A DNA stretch of 64,000 nucleotides. Origin: Megalopta genalis (taxonomy: Eukaryota; Arthropoda; Insecta; Hymenoptera; Halictidae). Both the position numbers and the translations under genes were made by a program. Under the pieces are notes generated by a model. It made no database searches. It saw only the letters and a list, made by a program, of their open reading frames with translations, and had not been told where the DNA came from. Location: positions 1,674,001 to 1,738,000 of the forward strand of contig NW_027476096.1 in NCBI RefSeq assembly GCF_051020955.1. Reading direction: 5' to 3'. Positions 60,043 through 64,000 of this stretch are shown in pieces (position 1 is the stretch's first letter; the number at the start of each line of letters is the position of its first letter).

Positions 60043-61281
60043 TTATATAATTTTTCTAACAATGCTCGTCAACGGGTTGTATTCGACGATGAAGTCGTGT
60101 ATAATCAAGCAGTATGCAGCAGTCGAAGGTAGGACATCCTTTCGACATTCGAATTCGATTCGCACGTCGGTGGTTGCATTTTTCAACGCTTCGTTTTGTC
60201 GCGAGTAATCGATGACTACGAACGGTCCATACAGTAGAAAGTCGATTGTATTCAGTAACACCTCGCCGTCGTTTCCATAATAGGACTCTTGAAATTTCGC
60301 GTACATGTCGTAGAGCAACGCGTATTTATCCTTTTCGAAATCGATGTTCAAATCGTCGTAGGGATACATTTCCGAGTTCAAGTAAAGTCGAATATTGGAT
60401 AAGAAGCAGGAATCGAATTGGGTAGCGTTATTCTTTAAATCGTTTTTCCTTTCGGTTTGTAACACGAATATCACGTATCGCGGTTTTTCCATTTGCGGAG
60501 CCGTTTTTATCGCCCACGTATGCTTCGTAGTTGTTTGCAACATCGGATATTCGTACAGTTCCCACGAACGGAAACTCATGCTGATCGATCTTTCGCTCTC
60601 AAGAATACGCAGCATCGACAACTTGTGTATTTCGTCCAAAGCAACGTGTGGCATTCTCCATTGAATTTTATGCAAATTCAGGACAGGTTTCACATTGTCG
60701 GACCAGCTTCGTAGCGCGTTAGCGTTGTTGCGCGCGCGAATCAAAATCAATTCGTGCCGAGCATTTATTACAACGCGTTTGTAATCTTCGCAGAAGCCTA
60801 GCAATGTGTTCATAGGCACGCAAAAGTTGAAATTTCGAAAAATCGTAGGCGTTGCGATGAGATTTTCCCTCCGTTGATCATCGTTTCTGTACATCCAGCC
60901 CTGCGTTGGACAGCGCGTTGTTCTTCGTAATGTTCAGACTCGCATAATTCTTCAAGGTCGTCGTTGTATCGGGATTTCTGGACCGATCATTTCCACTCCG
61001 TTCAGTTCGTAACGTATCTCGTCGAACATAAACGCCACCGCATTGTTGTCTAGAGCTACCGTGTCGTTGGCCAATCCTCCCGGTAGGCTGAGTCTTCCCT
61101 CCATGTATAGGAAGCTTTTACACGGAAGAGTGTACAAGTCTTGATGTTGAATGGGTATTCTTATCTCATCGCTGTTTCCAAACGTAGTGTTGGCGTATGG
61201 ATTGTAGGTGTGCAGGTCGATCTTAGTTATTCGATTGTCGAAGATCGGTGCTTCGGAGATGTTCAAAATGTCGTACGACAT
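60043..61281 (-). pseudogene. Polinton double-jelly-roll major capsid protein, frameshifted
   Basis: Minus strand. The first frame (61281-60952) has the typical MCP start MSYDILNISEAPIFDNRITK, then PIQHQDLYTLPCKSFLYMEG and FMFDEIRYELNGVEMI. About 55 bp in a third frame (TTTLKNYASLNITKNNAL) separate it from the second frame (60894-60043) with NFNFCVPMNTLLGFCEDYKR, NARHELILIRARNNANALR, KIQWRMPHVALDEIHKLSML, SFRSWELYEYPMLQTTTKHT, KPRYVIFVLQT, YLNSEMYPYDDLN, VVIDYSRQNEALKNATTDVR and CLIIHDFIVEYNPLT. Length and blocks match the insect Polinton/adintovirus-like MCP family. Two lesions close together inactivate it; otherwise complete. Confidence 0.85.
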
Positions 61282-61298
61282 GATACGGGGGCGTGCGA

Positions 61299-61377
61299 TT
61301 ACTTGTTAACGACAAATCCCAAAGATTGTAGATATTTAACGTTTCGTGCAGTTAATTTCCTCGTCTTCTTCTTCTCC

Positions 61378-61463
<86 letters not shown>

Positions 61464-61514
61464 TTGGAACGATACACCGTTTTTGAAGCTTGGTGTATTA
61501 TTGTGAATTAGCAT
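61299..61514 (-). CDS. small capsid-cluster protein with poly-Asn tract
   Basis: 71 codons from MLIHNNTPSFKNGVSFQ through about 28 consecutive Asn residues to KEKKKTRKLTARNVKYLQSL. The Asn tract is a (TTA)n microsatellite on the plus strand. The N-terminus and the C-terminal LTARN..YLQSLGF motif look conserved and similar to a short ORF between MCP and penton in insect Polinton-like elements (recalled, moderate). Function unknown. Confidence 0.6.
61378..61461. repeat. (TTA)n microsatellite
   Basis: About 28 trinucleotide units, in frame within the small minus-strand gene. Confidence 0.95.
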
Positions 61515-61532
61515 GACGTTTCTTTACCGAGG

Positions 61533-62261
61533 TTATGAGATGGTTCGACGAACGTGCAACCGTATCGTGATTTCTTCGTTTCGAAAATCAATTAAACGTC
61601 CCGACTGGTCCACAATGCGAATCGTTAAATCATCCATTGACCGTGTGACGATCGGAAGGTAAATGACTCGTGCTGGCGTTTCTGATATTTTATACCCTGG
61701 CGACACGTTGGGCGCAAATTCGTGTATCGTGTGAACCAGTTTCCCGTTATCGTACGAACCGGTGGTTACGTTGCATTTTATTCGAATAATATTCGTATTA
61801 ATGATATTCACGGGGGTGTCCGATATATGCCATGTGTTTGGCGATAAAACACGATTCATAGAGAATCCTAGAATAGGACCCACGTTATTAGGCTTTGTAA
61901 AATTTATCCTATATGCGCTTTTAATTTCGCTTTTCATAGTATTCTTGTTCGCTCGCAAGATCGGTGGGTATTCCGGATCGTTCTTATCTTTGGCTGCAGG
62001 ATACCGCATGCTTATCTCGCGCCTCAAGTAAGCGTTGATCGCCTCCAGTTCATACGAACCATCCGGGATGCTTATCTCCTCATCTTTGTCGTCGAAATAA
62101 AATTTATTGTTTCCAATATTCGAACTGATGTTTGGTATCGTGTAATAAGTTTGCAAATCGAGCAGACCCAGTTCGTAGTTAGCATTGCTCAGATCTATAG
62201 GCGGGAAGTACTTGGACGATAAGACGCTACTTCTTCCCGATAACGTGAACGTGTAGGACAT
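61533..62261 (-). CDS. Polinton minor capsid (penton) protein
   Basis: Intact, 242 codons, MSYTFTLSGRSSVLSSKYFP at the start. Conserved blocks: NYELGLLDLQTYYTIPNIS, NNKFYFDDKDEEISIPDGSY, ELEAINAYLRREI, NTMKSEIKSAYRINFTKPNN, VGPILGFSMNRVLSPNTWHI, INTNIIRIKCNVTTGSY, IHEFAPNVSPGYKISE, YLPIVTRSMDDLTIRIVDQS, EITIRLHVRR. This is the single-jelly-roll penton of Polinton/adintovirus-like elements, which closes the capsid vertices. It is followed by the small gene and MCP on the same strand, consistent with a capsid module. No lesion seen. Confidence 0.82.
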   Translation of the reverse strand: MSYTFTLSGRSSVLSSKYFPPIDLSNANYELGLLDLQTYYTIPNISSNIGNNKFYFDDKDEEISIPDGSYELEAINAYLRREISMRYPAAKDKNDPEYPPILRANKNTMKSEIKSAYRINFTKPNNVGPILGFSMNRVLSPNTWHISDTPVNIINTNIIRIKCNVTTGSYDNGKLVHTIHEFAPNVSPGYKISETPARVIYLPIVTRSMDDLTIRIVDQSGRLIDFRNEEITIRLHVRRTIS

Positions 62262-62298
62262 TCTTGCTGCGGCGTCGGCGGTAGAATGATTAAAAATA

Positions 62299-62640
62299 CT
62301 ATGTCAAAGATTCTCGCAAAAATTTTACACACAATTGTCCACATACGCTTTCGTTGTAATTTTGATAATTCTTGCGATTGTATGAGATTACCACGTTCGG
62401 TCCGAAGTATCGAATTAATTCGATTGGTGGCTGAAGATTTCCAAAACTATCGAAGTAGCTGATTCGCGACTTGTGCTTTATATATGCGACTCAATGTGTT
62501 CTTGGACCATGACTGCTATCCAGATTGACTATTCCTCGTTCATTTATCCATATTTTATTGGGCAATGCATCGAGCATGAAAACTCCGCGAAAATGTGATA
62601 ATTTTCTACAGGCAATTTCCAATTCAAGATCCGTCGTTGA
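62299..62640 (-). pseudogene. adenain-type cysteine protease (PRO) with a TGA after the catalytic His
   Basis: Minus-strand frame of 113 codons: ACRKLSHFRGVFMLDALPN, ERGIVNLDSSHGPRTH then TGA (62491-62493), VAYIKHKSRISYFDSFGNLQ, PPIELIRYF, YQNYNESVCGQLCVKFL. Family knowledge: adenovirus-type maturation proteases (C5) of Polintons have His-Trp, an acidic residue and Cys in C-G-x2-C. Here His and Cys are present and the Trp codon is TGA. No ATG is visible at the 5' end. The frame lies between penton and the pX-like gene and starts within the latter's last codons. Most likely a pseudogene by a single change. Confidence 0.75.
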
Positions 62641-62641
62641 G

Positions 62642-62977
62642 TTATCTACTTTTTCCTTTCGTCTTCCTTTTTTTTTTCTTCATTCCTTTCCCACGCTTGT
62701 ACGGTGCAAGATACACTCCACGACCCTCCATGGCACGATTGTGTCGTTCCATTTCTTCCAATTGTTTCTTCGCAGCTTTCGCCTGGTTTATCGTTTTAGC
62801 CACTGCAGCAGCACCGCCTGACAATGCCCCCAAAGCTCCCAAGGCAGGAAACTGCAGCGGTAGAAAACCACCTCGTTTGGCAATTGGTAGAATTCTTCCA
62901 ATATTGTAGCTACTGTAGTTCTTCTTCTTCTTCTTCCCCTTGACCGCTCGTCGACCCATCTTCCTTATCTGACCCAT
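62642..62977 (-). CDS. basic pX/core-like protein of the capsid cluster
   Basis: 111 codons, MGQIRKMGRRAVKGKKKKKN at the start. Basic ends enclose a hydrophobic Ala/Gly-rich segment (FPALGALGALSGGAAAVAKT, possibly membrane-active) and a conserved C-terminal motif MERHNRAMEGRGVYLAPYKR-G-K-G followed by Lys/Arg. Small basic proteins with this G-V-Y-L-x-P-Y-K motif occur in insect Polinton-like capsid clusters and recall adenovirus core or precursor proteins. Intact. An LTR begins 10 bp upstream of its start codon, which may cut off its promoter. Confidence 0.68.
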   Translation of the reverse strand: MGQIRKMGRRAVKGKKKKKNYSSYNIGRILPIAKRGGFLPLQFPALGALGALSGGAAAVAKTINQAKAAKKQLEEMERHNRAMEGRGVYLAPYKRGKGMKKKKRKTKGKSR

Positions 62978-63057
62978 ACCTAATCTTGTGTCACGTCCCG
63001 CGACTAAAGCGTTATTGTAAAGTCGGGTCGAGCGCCCGGCGCTCGCAAAATTTTGAA

Positions 63058-63094
63058 AAATGGTGTCAAATTACATCGCAATTTGACACCATTT
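63058..63094. promoter_or_regulatory. 15-bp perfect inverted repeat in U3
   Basis: AAATGGTGTCAAATT, 7-nt spacer ACATCGC, AATTTGACACCATTT. It could be a dyad binding site or an RNA hairpin. Confidence 0.6.
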
Positions 63095-63512
63095 GAGCAC
63101 TCGGCCCTTCAATTTAAAAATCCGAAAATGATCACTAAACTAAAGGGAATCAAAACTAAAAGTGTCAAAAACGTAACATTTCCCGAATATACCATACCGC
63201 TTTTAAAAATAGAACTGTAAACTCACCACGAACGAGAATCACAGCTCGCCGAATAAAAACTCAAACGAAGAAACACTCGTAGACACGGAAAATCAAAAAC
63301 TAATAGTAAAGAGTAATGAACGAACTGTGATTGCACTCGCGACTGGTCTTAGTTAATACAATCGTACCGCACTGTCTAGAACCTAAGACTCAACTGACGC
63401 GACGGCCCAGCAAACGTGGCCATCCCCGCCAGCGAGTGTCCCCACTGAGTCGTTGTGGCGATGGCAATACTCTGGTGGGAAACGCGAAGCAGAAGTTGGC
63501 ACATGGACCGTA

Positions 63513-63697
63513 CGTGACTGCGATAAGGACCGGCGCGCCAGCGGATGCAGATAGGAAAGGTATGCAGCGAGACAGGCCGCGAAGACTCGGTCTCATGCAG
63601 CGGACGTGACTGCGATAACAGTCGGCACACCTGCAAAATCAAGATGGGAATGGAATGCAGCGAGACCGGCCACGAAGACCCAGTCGCACGAGAACCC
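63513..63697 (+). repeat. 93-bp direct repeat pair in U3
   Basis: Two imperfect copies, each starting ACGTGACTGCGATAA and containing ATGCAGCGAGAC.GGCC.C and GAAGAC, just upstream of the TATA box. Probably enhancer-like. Confidence 0.7.
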
Positions 63698-63724
63698 CCA
63701 CCTGTCTGACTACTGCTTGCGTCC

Positions 63725-63758
63725 TATAAAAACACAGGCGAGGTCCGCAGAAGTCAGT
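63725..63758 (+). promoter_or_regulatory. core promoter of the LTR-ORF retroelement
   Basis: TATAAAAA at 63725-63732 and TCAGT at 63754-63758. The A of TCAGT lies 31 bp from the first T of TATA, the textbook arthropod TATA-Inr spacing. It defines the 5' end of R and hence of the genomic RNA. Confidence 0.75.
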
Positions 63759-64000
63759 CTACCGAACACAGTGGCCGAAGAGTCAATCGAACAGTTAATC
63801 GTGAACACAGTCCATCGAACACAGTCTATCAAACCAGTGTGTCAAACACGGTCTATCAAACACAGTCTAGCAAACAGAGTCTATCAAACGTGATAATTCA
63901 AAGAGTTCGTTCAAATCAACGGCGAATAATATACGCTAAGGTACTTATAAAAACATTGTAAAACTCAGTGCATGGTTCTTTGTTTTAACGACGAGTTTAT

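Larger units (their letters stand above)
62987..64000 (+). repeat. LTR of the LTR-ORF retroelement: U3 and start of R (copy 5, runs off the window)
   Basis: Starts TGTGTCACGTCCCGCG next to the Polinton gene. U3 (to 63755) carries a perfect hairpin, two 93-bp direct repeats and a TATA box. R begins at TCAGT and matches the starts of copies 2 and 4 (AGTCTACCGAACACAGT; AAACTCAGTGCATGGTTCTT). It is the only copy in the window with a U3. Confidence 0.78.

Overview
The window reads as insect genomic DNA made almost entirely of mobile and virus-derived elements, most of them broken, truncated or nested. The arthropod assignment rests on arthropod-type LTR promoters (a TATA box about 30 bp upstream of TCAGT), short GT-AG introns, insect-style piggyBac, hAT, BEL/Pao and R1-like elements, and double-jelly-roll virus genes of the kind found in insect Polinton-like elements. 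A hymenopteran such as an ant is plausible but is inference. I find no convincing ordinary host gene.

Layout. 0-6.4 kb: a degenerate antisense Ty3/gypsy copy, an AT-rich gap, then a BEL/Pao integrase remnant with its LTR. 6.4-9.7 kb: three piggyBac remnants, one split by an internally deleted R1-like LINE. 9.8-16.4 kb: gypsy LTR and pol pieces, a hAT element with a perfect 8-bp target duplication, and an inverted BEL LTR. 16.4-18.6 kb: Polinton-like fragments (protein-primed DNA polymerase with an intron; an exonuclease-like gene), then a 5'-truncated LINE. 20.4-35.2 kb: several deleted copies of one unusual gypsy-type retroelement. It has gag, pol, two overlapping zinc-finger accessory genes (acc1, acc2), a chuvirus-like envelope glycoprotein, and a conserved protein of about 106 residues encoded inside the LTR itself. 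35.2-39.8 kb: another gypsy pol carrying a solo LTR, then a piggyBac copy with an internal decapeptide repeat. 40.2-43.3 kb and 57.1-63.0 kb: two Polinton-like fragments with an exonuclease-like gene and an intron-containing BIR (inhibitor-of-apoptosis) gene. The second also keeps a capsid cluster: major capsid, penton, adenain-type protease and a basic pX-like protein. 43.3-50.9 kb: the most complete retroelement, a gypsy/errantivirus with gag, pol and an F-type envelope. 51-57 kb: two copies of an unrecognised, possibly virus-derived basic protein, each joined in sense to a 5'-truncated LINE. 63.0-64.0 kb: U3 and the start of R of the LTR-ORF retroelement, which supplies its promoter.

How parts fit. 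The retroelement at 20-35 kb starts transcription at a TCAGT in its LTR. The leader of the RNA therefore carries tandem small hairpins and the 106-residue ORF, then the primer-binding site, gag, pol in the -1 frame, acc1/acc2 and env. The Polinton-like elements encode replication and maturation genes plus a BIR protein that may suppress host apoptosis. The density of nested elements in mixed orientation, with virus-derived genes, would fit a piRNA-producing or heterochromatic TE island. Some junctions could also be assembly artefacts.
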